Part shown: piece by piece, positions 1-9,625 of the stretch
How positions within the stretch are numbered: position 1 is the first letter of the stretch
How the letters are laid out: every line of letters begins with the position of its first letter
Assembly: GCF_001500125.1 (NCBI RefSeq)
Contig: NZ_LQIV01000034.1
Span: 62,001-126,000, forward strand
Direction: 5' to 3'
Length of the DNA: 64,000 nt
From: Mycobacterium sp. IS-1742
Lineage (GTDB): Bacteria > Actinomycetota > Actinomycetes > Mycobacteriales > Mycobacteriaceae
Notes under the pieces: model-generated
Told to the model about the DNA's origin: nothing
The model's database searches: none
What the model saw: the letters and a program-made list of their open reading frames with translations, nothing else
Made by a program: the position numbers and the translations under genes

Positions 1-619
1 CGTGACGCAGCTTCTCGGGAAGGGTGCGCTCGACGGTGTAGCCGCGGAAGCAGACATCATGGTTTGCAGCAGCCACAAAGTCTATGGCCCGAAGGGCGCC
101 GGCGCACTGATCGCCGATCGTCGAACGCAGAAAGCTATCGTTCCCATCGCCTCGGGCGGTGGGCAGGAGCGCGGGCTCCGTGGTGGCACTCAGAACACTC
201 CCGCGATTGTGGGATTCGGGCTAGCGGCTGAGCTAGCGATGAAGGAGCAGTCGTCGGATGCATCCCGAATGGGCGGTCTGGCCGAATCGCTTCTCGGAGC
301 CCTATGCGATCGAGTGTCGGACGTTGAAGTGAACGGCGGTTCGGCAGAGCGCCTCGCTAACACGCTGAATCTGAGGTTCGCGGGTGCTGACGCTGAAGCT
401 GTAATGACCTCGATGCCGAACGTGTTCGTCTCTGCAGGAAGCGCCTGCCAGTCGGCTGTTCCAACTCCATCATATGTGCTTCTCGCTATGGGCATGTCGA
501 GCACCGCTGCCTCAGAGTCCCTCCGCATCTCACTGGGGCGGCAGACAACTGAGCGAGACGTCCAAGAGGCTGTCAGCTCGATTGCTGACGCAGTAACTCG
601 TGTCCGGCGACTGACGTAG
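1..619 (+). CDS. sspA: Cysteine desulfurase SspA/DndA-like, 3' part
   Basis: This is the C-terminal half of a PLP-dependent cysteine desulfurase; the 5' part lies outside the window. The enzyme takes sulfur from L-cysteine as a persulfide and passes it on for DNA phosphorothioation. The PLP lysine sits in the motif SSHKVYGPKG (the Lys codon is at 77-79), and the persulfide cysteine is in GSACQS (Cys codon at 446-448). The length from the PLP lysine to the stop fits the IscS/NifS fold. sspB starts 14 bases after the stop, so it is the first visible gene of the ssp operon. By sequence alone it could be a housekeeping IscS, but the adjacent sspBCD genes make SspA the better reading. Confidence 0.9.
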   Translation, partial: VTQLLGKGALDGVAAEADIMVCSSHKVYGPKGAGALIADRRTQKAIVPIASGGGQERGLRGGTQNTPAIVGFGLAAELAMKEQSSDASRMGGLAESLLGALCDRVSDVEVNGGSAERLANTLNLRFAGADAEAVMTSMPNVFVSAGSACQSAVPTPSYVLLAMGMSSTAASESLRISLGRQTTERDVQEAVSSIADAVTRVRRLT

Positions 620-633
620 AAGTAGGGATCACG

Positions 634-1713
634 ATGACACTCGAACAATCGACTACGCCGATGTTCGCCAACCACCAGACCTTTCATCCGCGGTTCGGCT
701 GGATCAAGAAGGGCTACGACGCCGCGGCCCGAGATCCAAACATTTTCAACGACAAGTCGGCGCCGGTAGACCTTGGCGTCGGCAAGAACATGGCCGAGGC
801 CATTCGGTTCTGGACGCTCGCCACGAAGATGATTGCGCGCAGCCCACATCCAGACCGACCGCGAACCTCGGTTTACAGCCCAACACGGCTTGGTCGAGCC
901 CTGCTTGATGACCGATTCGGCTTCGATCCGTACATGGAAGATCCGGCGACGTTATGGATTCTGCATTGGCACGCGGTCGCTGAGAGATCGATCTTGCCGG
1001 TATGGCGCCTCACCTTCAACGACTTCAGCGCTGTGGAGTTCACGGACGAGGAGCTGCTGGACTTCTGTCTTGGTGAAATTGCCGCGACCACCTGGAACCA
1101 ACCCATGAAAAGTAGCGTTCAGAAGGATGTTGACTGCCTCCTGCGGATGTATTCAAGTCGGGAGGCGCAGGGTAGGCAGGGGTTAGACGACCTGCTAGAT
1201 TCTCCGTTCCGGGAACTCGGGCTTATTCGCCCTACCCCGGGAACCGGGCGGAAGAATACCTACCGCCTTCTGCGCGGCGCCAAGCCTAGTCTTCCTGCGG
1301 CCGCTATTGCGTACGCATGTCTCGACTACATGAGTCGAAGCGCAGATGGGAGCGCCACAGTCACTTTAACTCGGTTGGCGACCGACCCCGGATCTCCAGG
1401 TCGCATCATGAAGATCTCGGAGAACGACATTGCTGAGGCGATCGAGAAGTCGGCGCGACTTGCCGGTCATCTCCGCCTCACGCGGCCCGCCGGCTCCACG
1501 CAGCTGACGGTTACCGCTCCACCCGGGCAAGTCGCGTACGAAGTGCTTGCATCGCGGAGAGAGGGGCGGCGCACGACGTCGTCGACTACTGCGCCTGATC
1601 TTGAACTCGTGGGATCTGCGGCGACCTCTCTGCAGCTGTCCGTACCCGAGATAAATAAGCTAGTGCGGCGGGCTGAATCGCAACGAAAGCGCCGGAATGG
1701 AGAGGCAGCATGA
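634..1713 (+). CDS. sspB: DUF4007 protein SspB, putative DNA nickase of phosphorothioation
   Basis: A 359-residue protein of the DUF4007 family, recognised from its N-terminal run (HQTFHPRFGWIKKGY) and from its place between a cysteine desulfurase and an ATPase/PAPS-reductase-like pair. In characterised Ssp systems SspB nicks DNA and is needed for single-stranded phosphorothioate insertion; that role is taken from the family, since no catalytic motif could be read here. The ATG follows GGGATC and lies 14 bases after sspA. The stop overlaps the sspC start by four bases, pointing to translational coupling. Base composition is lower in GC than the right-hand part of the window. Confidence 0.85.
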   Translation: MTLEQSTTPMFANHQTFHPRFGWIKKGYDAAARDPNIFNDKSAPVDLGVGKNMAEAIRFWTLATKMIARSPHPDRPRTSVYSPTRLGRALLDDRFGFDPYMEDPATLWILHWHAVAERSILPVWRLTFNDFSAVEFTDEELLDFCLGEIAATTWNQPMKSSVQKDVDCLLRMYSSREAQGRQGLDDLLDSPFRELGLIRPTPGTGRKNTYRLLRGAKPSLPAAAIAYACLDYMSRSADGSATVTLTRLATDPGSPGRIMKISENDIAEAIEKSARLAGHLRLTRPAGSTQLTVTAPPGQVAYEVLASRREGRRTTSSTTAPDLELVGSAATSLQLSVPEINKLVRRAESQRKRRNGEAA

Positions 1714-4700
1714 AGCCGCTGGCTTCCTACGTAGGGACGAGCAGTCGGTTCAGCAGGTCCGCGAACGTCGAGCGCGACCGTGGCGGGAGTGCGATAGACG
1801 GTTATGTGCCAACCGGACGCGCGGTAGATGTCATCACGCGGGTGGCGGCAGGCCTCACCGATGCCTCTGCTGGGCGTACGTTTTCGATCACCGGGCCACA
1901 CGGTGGTGGGAAATCGTCGCTCATTGTGTTTCTCGACAGTCTGTTGGCGCCCGCGTCCTCGCCTGAATTCAAAGTCGCGCACTCAGTTCTTCATGCCATT
2001 GATCCAACCGTTGACGATCGGCTGCGGTTGGGGCTGAAATCGGTCAAGGCGGGTCGAAAGGGGTTTATTCGCGCCTTCGCAACTGCCGCCAATGAGCCGG
2101 TTGCAACAACGATTGCCCGAGCAATTCACGCGGGCGCGATGCGCGAGCTAGGCGAGAGCCAAGATGTCGTTCCAGCGGTCGATACAACTGCTGCCCCCCC
2201 GGAAGCGGGTGCCGTGAAAGTGGCTGTACAGCACCTCGCGAAGAAGCATCCAGTACTCCTTGTAATCGACGAGTTCGGAAAGAATCTTGAGTACTTCGCG
2301 AGATCTGGGTCGCAGGGTGACCCGTTCTTGCTGCAGGAACTTGCGGAACTAACACAGGGTGAGGACGCGCTGCCGCTGGTAATCATCACCCTGCAGCACT
2401 TGTCTTTTGACGAGTACGTGCAAGGAACTTCAACTTCGCGTCGCCGTGAGTGGGCGAAGGTTCAGGGACGGTTTCAGGACATTCCGTACGTCGAAACGGC
2501 AGCTCAATCACGGCGTCTGATCGCGTCGGCGCTCCAACAGGATGTGTCCCTTCTCGAGGCCGGAAGCGATTGGGTCTCGAGCATCCGCCCAATCCTGGAG
2601 CGGCAGGGTCTGCGCGACATCGCCGAGGACGCTCCGGCCGCAGTACCGCTTCACCCTTTGGTCCTTGCAGTGTTGCCAGATCTGTGCAGTCGGTACGGCC
2701 AAAACGAGCGGACCCTCTTTTCCTTTCTAACCGGACCTGAGCCGGCGGCGTTGCCGCAGATCCTTCAGAAGCGGTGCTGGAGACCGGGCGACGGGATCCC
2801 CTTGGTAGGCCTCGATGCGCTCTACGATTACTTCCTTGAGTCGTCCAGCAGCATGATCGGAGTCGCCGACGGAGCGAGTCGATGGATTGAGATCGAAACC
2901 CGTATCAGGGACACCTACGGCCTTCCGGCTGAGGAACTCAAGGTGCTCAAAGCGGTCGGCGTCATCAACCTCGTGTCGGGTGGCGGCCGAATTAGGGCGT
3001 CGAAGGAACTGCTCCGTCTAGCGTTCGCTCACGAATCTGGTGTCGAGCAGGTCGATGACTTGCTCGACTCGCTAGTCACCAGAGGGCTGATCACCTTCCG
3101 CGCGTTCTCAGACGAATACCGCATCTGGCAAGGGTCTGATTACAACCTGCGTCGTGTTGTCGAAAATGCTCGGAACGACCTTGCCAACGCGGAACTTCTT
3201 GATCTGCTGGGGCGGTCGTTTTCGCTCGATCCGCTGGTTGCGGGCAGGCACAGTCAAACCACTGGCGTATTGCGCGTGTTCGGAAGGCAATTCGCCAGAC
3301 CATCATCGGGGGAGATGGATGAGATCGATACTGCTTGGGACGGTGTGATTAGGTATCTCACCGACCGAGGCGGCGGTACGAGTGTGCTGAGCGGTCTAAA
3401 CGACGGTCGGCCTGTCATCTACGTTCTGCCACAGGATACTTCGGCTGTTCGTGATGCAGCAATTGAGGCGGCTGCGTTGAAATCTGCGCTTGACAGCGCT
3501 GAGGCGGAAGGCGCGGATTGGGTCGCTCGGCGCGAACTAACGGAGCGGCTGGCGAGCTCCCAGCAACACCTTCACAATGTCGTCAGCGCGGCTTGGGACG
3601 TAAGTGCGAAGTGGATCTTGGTGGGGTCGCGAGAGACTGAACTCGACCCGACTCAGGGGATGTCGGCAATGTTGTCCGAGGTAGCCGATGAGGCATACCC
3701 GCACACGCCCTATGTTGCGAACGAGATGATCGCCCGTCGCGAGCTCACGAGTCAGGGTGCAAAGGCGCGTCGATTCTTGGTGGATGCCCTCTTGACCAAC
3801 GAAGGTCACGAGGCGTTCGGCATCGACGGTTATGGTCCTGATCGAGCAATTTACGAGGCCATCTTCCGGAGAACCGGTCTTCACCGGCGGGACGCAACCG
3901 GAAGATGGTCGTTGCACAGTCCGACAGAGGCCAGCTGGAAAGCAGTCTGGGCGCAAATAAATTCGGACTTCGATGAAGCTACCGACACACGAACGAACTT
4001 GATTACGATCGCGGAGAAGCTCGGTTTGCCCCCGATCGGTATCAAGGCAGGGCTCATTCCGCTTCTCCTCATCACGGCTCTGGTCCGGCGTAGAGACGAG
4101 ATTGCCTTATACGAGCATGGCAGCCTCGTGCTCGAGATTGATGATGCAGTCGCGGAACGGCTGGCTAAGAATCTCAGTCACTTCACGATCAGGAATACGA
4201 TGACGCGGAGCGGCAAGCGGGCCGATGTCATCAACAGTCTCGTTTCGCGGCTCGGTATAAAGCATGCGGCTGGGACCGCACCCACCTTCCTGAACGTCGC
4301 AACGGCCCTCTACAGAGAGCTGCGCGTGCTTCCGCCATACGCTCAGCGGACGCGGCAGGGCCTCACGCCCGCGGCCATCGCGGTACGAGACGCCTTCCAC
4401 CAGGCCGCGGAACCTGACGTTCTCATATTCGAAACATTGCCCGAGATTCTTGGGTTCACCCCCTTCACCGGCCGCGGCAAAGTGTCTAGTCAAGCCGCGG
4501 ACGGCTACGCACAAGCGCTTGCCGCTGCGATCCGCGAGTTACGTCGCCAGTACGACGATCTTCTGCTCATGGTGCAAGAGCATCTGGCCGCGGCTACCGC
4601 TGCCGGTGGAACGCTCAGCGAGCTGAAGTCGGTGCTCGAGGCGGATGCAACCCGTCTGGCCGGGCATGTACTTGAGCCGCGGCTTAAGGCATTTGTTGGA

Positions 4701-5147
4701 GCGTTGATGCGGCCGCTAGAGGATCAGGCCTGGCTCGAAAATGTCGCCATGGTGGTATCGGAGGGGCAGGCGCCTCGCGTATGGACCGATGACATCGCAA
4801 GTCGGTTTCCATTGAGAATCGCCGAGCTCGGCGGCGCACTTCGTCGGACATCTGCTCTGCTTCATGAGCGGCTCGCTGGCAAAGTGAAGCAGGAGTACTC
4901 GGCTAGGAGAATGACGTTGACGCGGCCTGACGGCACCGAGTCGATTGAGCTGTTGGCACTGACCGCCGCAGAGAAGGAATCGGTCGACGGGCCCTTCGAG
5001 CGAGCCATCGACGCCCTCACCCGCAGTGGATTATCGAGGGCCGCGGCGTGTCGGATGCTCATGGCAAGGTTGGCCTTGGAGCGTGAAGTTATCGAGCCAA
5101 GCATCGGGACGAAGACCTTGAGCGAGGGGAAGCATCGGTATGCCTGA
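1710..5147 (+). CDS. sspC: Large P-loop ATPase SspC
   Basis: A 1145-residue ATPase. A Walker A motif GPHGGGKSS is at about residues 62-70 and a Walker B-like LLVIDEF at about 183-189, so the NTPase core occupies the first 350 or so residues. The rest is long, largely helical and without motifs I recognise. In the Ssp system SspC supplies ATPase activity for the modification machinery. The ATG overlaps the end of sspB and the stop overlaps the start of sspD by eight bases, so B, C and D are made together. The length fits SspC rather than the shorter DndD. The assignment rests on motif plus order. Confidence 0.85.
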   Translation: MKPLASYVGTSSRFSRSANVERDRGGSAIDGYVPTGRAVDVITRVAAGLTDASAGRTFSITGPHGGGKSSLIVFLDSLLAPASSPEFKVAHSVLHAIDPTVDDRLRLGLKSVKAGRKGFIRAFATAANEPVATTIARAIHAGAMRELGESQDVVPAVDTTAAPPEAGAVKVAVQHLAKKHPVLLVIDEFGKNLEYFARSGSQGDPFLLQELAELTQGEDALPLVIITLQHLSFDEYVQGTSTSRRREWAKVQGRFQDIPYVETAAQSRRLIASALQQDVSLLEAGSDWVSSIRPILERQGLRDIAEDAPAAVPLHPLVLAVLPDLCSRYGQNERTLFSFLTGPEPAALPQILQKRCWRPGDGIPLVGLDALYDYFLESSSSMIGVADGASRWIEIETRIRDTYGLPAEELKVLKAVGVINLVSGGGRIRASKELLRLAFAHESGVEQVDDLLDSLVTRGLITFRAFSDEYRIWQGSDYNLRRVVENARNDLANAELLDLLGRSFSLDPLVAGRHSQTTGVLRVFGRQFARPSSGEMDEIDTAWDGVIRYLTDRGGGTSVLSGLNDGRPVIYVLPQDTSAVRDAAIEAAALKSALDSAEAEGADWVARRELTERLASSQQHLHNVVSAAWDVSAKWILVGSRETELDPTQGMSAMLSEVADEAYPHTPYVANEMIARRELTSQGAKARRFLVDALLTNEGHEAFGIDGYGPDRAIYEAIFRRTGLHRRDATGRWSLHSPTEASWKAVWAQINSDFDEATDTRTNLITIAEKLGLPPIGIKAGLIPLLLITALVRRRDEIALYEHGSLVLEIDDAVAERLAKNLSHFTIRNTMTRSGKRADVINSLVSRLGIKHAAGTAPTFLNVATALYRELRVLPPYAQRTRQGLTPAAIAVRDAFHQAAEPDVLIFETLPEILGFTPFTGRGKVSSQAADGYAQALAAAIRELRRQYDDLLLMVQEHLAAATAAGGTLSELKSVLEADATRLAGHVLEPRLKAFVGALMRPLEDQAWLENVAMVVSEGQAPRVWTDDIASRFPLRIAELGGALRRTSALLHERLAGKVKQEYSARRMTLTRPDGTESIELLALTAAEKESVDGPFERAIDALTRSGLSRAAACRMLMARLALEREVIEPSIGTKTLSEGKHRYA

Positions 5148-5988
5148 CAACGTTCGGCACATCTGCGGGATCAGCGGGGGCAAGGATTCTAGTGCGCTAG
5201 CCGTGTACATGCGAGACCGCGTTCCAGAGATGGAATACTTCTTCTGTGACACGGGAGCCGAGCTCCCGGAGACCTACGAGTATCTCGACAGGCTCGAGAC
5301 CTCACTGGGCAAGCCGATTGCGCGGTTGAATGCAAAGAAGGGTTTCGACCACTGGTTCGAGGTCTATCGCGGCACCCTTCCGTCACCTCAAATGCGTTGG
5401 TGCACAAAGAAGATGAAGATTGAGCCCTTAGAAGATTGGATCGGTCAAGACCAGGCCGTGTCTTACGTAGCAATACGTGCAGACGAGGCCGGACGCAAAG
5501 GTTACGTCAGCACAAAGCCAAATATTCGTACGGTGCTGCCGTTCGTTGAAGACGGTGTAGATCACGACGGCGTCCTACGCATCCTCGACGAAGCGGGCAT
5601 TGGTCTACCAAAATATTACGAATGGCGCACCCGGTCAGGCTGCTATTTCTGCTTTTACCAGCGCAAGGCGGAGTGGGTTGGGCTCGCCGACAAGCATCCT
5701 GAGCTTCTCCAACGAGCGATCGCAATTGAGGCGAAAGTACGTCAAGACGCGGGCGCCGACGGTGATGCATCCTTCGGCGAGTACGCAATGAAGGGACGCC
5801 AGTACACCTGGTCTGGAGGCGAATCGCTTACAGACTTAATCGCCCGTCGGGAGGAGATCTTGATGCGGCATGAAGAGGCGCAGCAACAGGCGAAGAAGCG
5901 CAAGAAGAATCGACCAGTCTGGGACGTCCTTGGGGACGCTCTCGATGACGACGACGATTCGATGCAGTGCTCTGTGTGCGCTCTTTGA
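5140..5988 (+). CDS. sspD: PAPS reductase-like ATP pyrophosphatase SspD
   Basis: A 282-residue protein of the PAPS reductase/ATP pyrophosphatase family. The PP-loop SGGKDSS is at residues 12-18. Cysteines at 88, 168 and 171 (GCYFC) and a C-terminal CSVC are candidate Fe-S or sulfur-relay ligands as in DndC-type proteins. The expected role is to activate the DNA backbone with ATP so that sulfur from SspA can be inserted. It overlaps sspC by eight bases and is the last gene of the core operon; about 200 bases separate it from the next gene. An acidic patch (DDDDD) precedes the final cysteine pair. Confidence 0.88.
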   Translation: MPDNVRHICGISGGKDSSALAVYMRDRVPEMEYFFCDTGAELPETYEYLDRLETSLGKPIARLNAKKGFDHWFEVYRGTLPSPQMRWCTKKMKIEPLEDWIGQDQAVSYVAIRADEAGRKGYVSTKPNIRTVLPFVEDGVDHDGVLRILDEAGIGLPKYYEWRTRSGCYFCFYQRKAEWVGLADKHPELLQRAIAIEAKVRQDAGADGDASFGEYAMKGRQYTWSGGESLTDLIARREEILMRHEEAQQQAKKRKKNRPVWDVLGDALDDDDDSMQCSVCAL

Positions 5989-6187
5989 GGGCATCGCTGC
6001 CTAGACCGCGAGAGGCGCCTCGAAGAGCAACCCGCCGCAACAAAGAGGGCCCAGTTTTTCGATCTGCCAACATTCGCTGAGTCGGTACGCCTAGGGTAGG
6101 TCCAGTGGGTTGGGGCGGCCAAGCGACAGCGTTGCGCGACGGAATGGCTGAGCGCGCATGGCGCGAGAGGGCTGGATCAGGGGCCGC

Positions 6188-7786
6188 ATGACGACGTTCG
6201 AAGACCTGTTGAATCGTGCATCGGACCAACTGCTTCAGGATTTAGTGGGGCATGACGTTGTCCGGCTTCTGGTCGGTCTCGATCCAGCGCTTGCGCGGCC
6301 TGAGCGGCTCAGCGAGATCGCGCTGGGGTTACGCACCCCAGCCGACATGCTCCTCGATAGTGCCTTGCGAAGCGAGCTCCTGCTGCTGCTTCCTCGACAC
6401 AGCGCAGAAGCGCTCGCTACGCGTCTTTCAGTAACCGGCGACCCGTTCCACGGCCTTACTACGATGAAGGTGCGGCGGGGCAGCGCACGGGCTACGGACC
6501 TGTTAGATTTCTTTGCTGTTGCCGACGACTCTGAGCAGGTAGTCACGCTGCCAGCGAATGAAACGATCACACCTGCACATCCGTTGTTTGCACACCAACG
6601 CTTGGCGGCGGCGCGGGTGCTCGACAATCTCGAACGCGAACCTCACCGGGTCATGTTGCATATGCCGACCGGATCCGGCAAGACACGAACCGCAATGTCG
6701 GTGGTATGCGATCTGCTGAATCAGAGGGAGCCCAGGTTAGTGGTCTGGCTCGCGCATTCGGAAGAACTCTGTGAACAAGCCGTCGAAGAGTTCAAGAAGG
6801 CCTGGGCGCATCTCGGTAACCGTCCAGTCGGTGTGCAGCGGTGGTGGGGATCCCACGGCTTGGCTGAACCGATCATCCGCGACGGAATCATCGTCGCAGG
6901 GCTCAGCAAGGCTTATTCATCGGTTCGCAAATCGCTCGCCGAAATTGGCACGATCGCGGGGCATGTCGGCCTCGTCGTAATGGATGAGGCGCATCAAGCG
7001 GTCGCTCCTACATACAGTCAACTATTGGACGTGCTGACCGAATCCGGGCGTCCGGCGCCCTTGTTGGGGCTGACGGCGACTCCCGGGCGGACGTGGAATG
7101 ACATCGATGAGGACGAACGGCTCGCCGACTTCTTCTACCGCCGGAAGGTTTCGCTCGAAGTCGCCGGTTACGACAACCCGATTGAGTACCTTGTCGATGA
7201 GGGTTACCTTGCAGATACCGAATTCGAGCAGCTTCGGTATACGTCCGAAGGCGAGCTGTCCATCAGGGAGATCGAGGAACTAGAAGAGGCTCTCGATATC
7301 CCACAGCGCATCATCAACGCTCTGGCCGCGGACGAGCAGCGAAATATGTTGATATTGTCGCGGACCGAGGCGATGTGTCGTCGCCACAATCGTCTGATCG
7401 TCTTCGCGGCAACAAAGAGTCACGCAATCGTGCTCGCTACTGTCTTACGGGCGCGAGGGTATTGGGCTTACGCCGTGACTGGCGAGACACCGGCGAACGA
7501 TCGAGGCCGCATTATCGCTGCGTTCAAAACATCCAGCGATGAGCCTCGGATCATCGTGAATTTCGGTGTATTGACGACCGGGTTCGACGCTCCGCAGACC
7601 AGCGCAGCCGTGATTGCGCGACCCACGAAAAGTCTTGTTCTGTTCAGTCAGATGGTTGGTCGAGCGACCCGCGGACCGAAGGCTGGTGGGAACAAGCAAG
7701 CTGAGGTGGCGACTGTGGTCGACACACGGCTGCCGGGCTTCTGCAACATGGCTGATGCTTTCGACAACTGGGAGGACGTCTGGTGA
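6188..7786 (+). CDS. SF2 DEAH-type helicase, first gene of the Ssp-linked cassette
   Basis: A 532-residue superfamily 2 helicase. It shows FAHQR as a Q-like element, motif I TGSGKT at about 161-166, motif II DEAH at about 266-269, motif III-like GLTATPG and motif VI-like MVGRATRG. It lacks the long accessory domains of type I restriction HsdR. I chose the ATG at 6188 because GGGG lies just before it; a start 30 bases further up is possible. The stop overlaps the GTG of the next gene (GTGA), so the two are coupled. The likely role is to move or unwind DNA as part of a restriction module paired with the phosphorothioate mark. It may correspond to a component of the published SspFGH effector, which I cannot confirm. 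Confidence 0.85.
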   Translation: MTTFEDLLNRASDQLLQDLVGHDVVRLLVGLDPALARPERLSEIALGLRTPADMLLDSALRSELLLLLPRHSAEALATRLSVTGDPFHGLTTMKVRRGSARATDLLDFFAVADDSEQVVTLPANETITPAHPLFAHQRLAAARVLDNLEREPHRVMLHMPTGSGKTRTAMSVVCDLLNQREPRLVVWLAHSEELCEQAVEEFKKAWAHLGNRPVGVQRWWGSHGLAEPIIRDGIIVAGLSKAYSSVRKSLAEIGTIAGHVGLVVMDEAHQAVAPTYSQLLDVLTESGRPAPLLGLTATPGRTWNDIDEDERLADFFYRRKVSLEVAGYDNPIEYLVDEGYLADTEFEQLRYTSEGELSIREIEELEEALDIPQRIINALAADEQRNMLILSRTEAMCRRHNRLIVFAATKSHAIVLATVLRARGYWAYAVTGETPANDRGRIIAAFKTSSDEPRIIVNFGVLTTGFDAPQTSAAVIARPTKSLVLFSQMVGRATRGPKAGGNKQAEVATVVDTRLPGFCNMADAFDNWEDVW

Positions 7787-9621
7787 CTGCGACGATCGAA
7801 GAGTTCGACATCGTTCCAACAGCACTTGCCGTAAAGGCCATGCGAGATAACGGCTACAAGAACGCGGCATACGCGATCGCCGAGCTGATGGATAACTCGA
7901 TCCAGGCTGGAGCCCACAGTGTCCAGTTGCTGTGCGCGGACCGAGAATCGCAAGTCGAGCAGCGAACGCGCAAACGGCTGCACGAGGTGGCTGTACTCGA
8001 CGATGGCCGTGGCATGAATGCTGAGACGCTTCAGATCGCCCTGCAGTTCGGCAACGGTACTCACCTCACCGCTGAGCAGCAGAAGGGTATGGGCCGCTTT
8101 GGCATGGGCTTGCCCAGCGCCTCAATTTCCCAGTGCCAGCGAGTTGACGTCTGGAGCTGGCAACACGGTGTCGAGAGTGCGCTGCACAGCTACATCGATT
8201 TGCGCGAAATTAGCGCTGGCACCATGCGCGTACTTCCGCAGCCTAAGCGCAAAGCCCTGCCAAGCGTGTGGAAGGCAGCAGCGGGTAAACAATCGTTTGG
8301 CGAGTCAGGGACCTTGGTCGTTTGGAGCGAGTTGGACCGCGTCTTTTGGCGGACTTCCAAAGCGTTGGTTGACAATTCAGAAGAGCTCATCGGACGGATG
8401 TACAGGTACTGGATCAACGATGGCCGGGTCTCCATCGCGTTAAGGAGTTTTCTCTTTGACGAGCCCAAGCACATTCTGCAGGAACGGTATGCGAAGCCGA
8501 ACGACCCGCTGTACCTGATGTCGGGGACGAGCACGCCCGCGCCGTTCGACACAAAGCCTATGTTTCAGCCGTACCCGGCTGAGGGGGAGAACATCGTTCC
8601 GATAAAGGTGCGGTTCCGTGGCGAGGACCACGTGGTCACTGTCAAATTTTCGCTAGCGTCTGAAGAAGCTCGTGCCAGCGTGGAAGGCCAACCGTCGGGA
8701 AGTTTGCCTTTCGGACAGCACGCGGCGCGCAACGTCGGAGTGTCGGTTGTGCGGGCGGACAGAGAACTTGAGCTCGATCCGGCATGGACAACCACGTATG
8801 ACCCACGCGAACGGTGGTGGGGAGTGGAGGTGTCATTCGAACCAGGACTCGACGAACTGTTTGGTGTATCGAATAACAAGCAATCCGCACGCAACTTCGC
8901 CGAAGCCGCCAAGGTGGACGCAGCCACCATAATCAAACAACACGGTGGGTCGATCTCCGCTGCCCGCGAAGCGCTAAAGGACGAAGAGGACCCGCTTGAA
9001 CCCTTGCTCGAAGTCGTCCACCGGGTTCAGACGAATATAAAATTGATGCGGAGCCTTATCCAGACTCAAGCGGAAGGCCGGCGTCGTCGCGTTCGGCACG
9101 CGGAAAGAACCATCGAAGCGCAGGCAACAGATGCAGTCCGCAAACGTCAAGAAGAGGGGCATCGGGGTCGCAGCGACGAGGATGAGCACAAGCCGGCTGA
9201 CGAACGTAAGTCCGACGTTGCCAACCAGTTGGAGCATCTAGGGCATTCCAGAGAAACCGCTGAGACACTCGCCGCCGAGACGATCGATAAGGGCCTTAAG
9301 TACCGGATGGAGGTCGCATCGCTCGAAGGAGGCGCATTCTTCTCTGTTCAGCCCCGAGGCGGGATACTGCTAGTCACTCTGAATACAGAACATCCTGCTT
9401 ATGACCTCTTGCTGGGGGCGCGCGATCCAAAGAACCTGCCGGACGATGCGGACAAACTGAAGGATAAGTTGCAAGCCGCCCAAGTGGGGTTGGAAATGAT
9501 GCTCTTCGCCTGGGCCCGCTACGAAGACGAACAGCCGACAGACCAACGGCGGCTCACCCAGAACATTCGACACGACTGGGGACGTATGGCAGAAGGCTTC
9601 CTCGAGAGCCGTTCTTACTAA
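7783..9621 (+). CDS. GHKL (Hsp90/MORC-like) ATPase
   Basis: A 612-residue protein with a clear N-terminal GHKL ATP-binding domain: N-box AELMDNS at about 33-39, G1 box DDGRGM at about 73-78 and a G2 lid GMGRFGMGLP at about 102-111. The asparagine and glycine-rich loops are intact. A charged helical stretch (about 420-480) follows. The last 110 or so residues (about 9310-9618) resemble the C-terminal part of the next protein: FFSV against FFTV, VTLN in both, AWARYED against AWALYED. The GTG start overlaps the helicase stop. ATP-driven dimerisation is typical of the family; a clamp or switch role in the effector module is inference. Confidence 0.85.
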   Translation: MTATIEEFDIVPTALAVKAMRDNGYKNAAYAIAELMDNSIQAGAHSVQLLCADRESQVEQRTRKRLHEVAVLDDGRGMNAETLQIALQFGNGTHLTAEQQKGMGRFGMGLPSASISQCQRVDVWSWQHGVESALHSYIDLREISAGTMRVLPQPKRKALPSVWKAAAGKQSFGESGTLVVWSELDRVFWRTSKALVDNSEELIGRMYRYWINDGRVSIALRSFLFDEPKHILQERYAKPNDPLYLMSGTSTPAPFDTKPMFQPYPAEGENIVPIKVRFRGEDHVVTVKFSLASEEARASVEGQPSGSLPFGQHAARNVGVSVVRADRELELDPAWTTTYDPRERWWGVEVSFEPGLDELFGVSNNKQSARNFAEAAKVDAATIIKQHGGSISAAREALKDEEDPLEPLLEVVHRVQTNIKLMRSLIQTQAEGRRRRVRHAERTIEAQATDAVRKRQEEGHRGRSDEDEHKPADERKSDVANQLEHLGHSRETAETLAAETIDKGLKYRMEVASLEGGAFFSVQPRGGILLVTLNTEHPAYDLLLGARDPKNLPDDADKLKDKLQAAQVGLEMMLFAWARYEDEQPTDQRRLTQNIRHDWGRMAEGFLESRSY

Positions 9622-9625
9622 GTCA

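Noticed and set aside
6012-6021. GAGGCGCCTC palindrome after sspD
   Set aside because: It is a perfect 10-base palindrome but has no loop or T run, so a terminator role is not supported.
5989-6187. Possible small gene between sspD and the helicase
   Set aside because: No frame with a start, ribosome site and plausible protein was found in these 199 bases.
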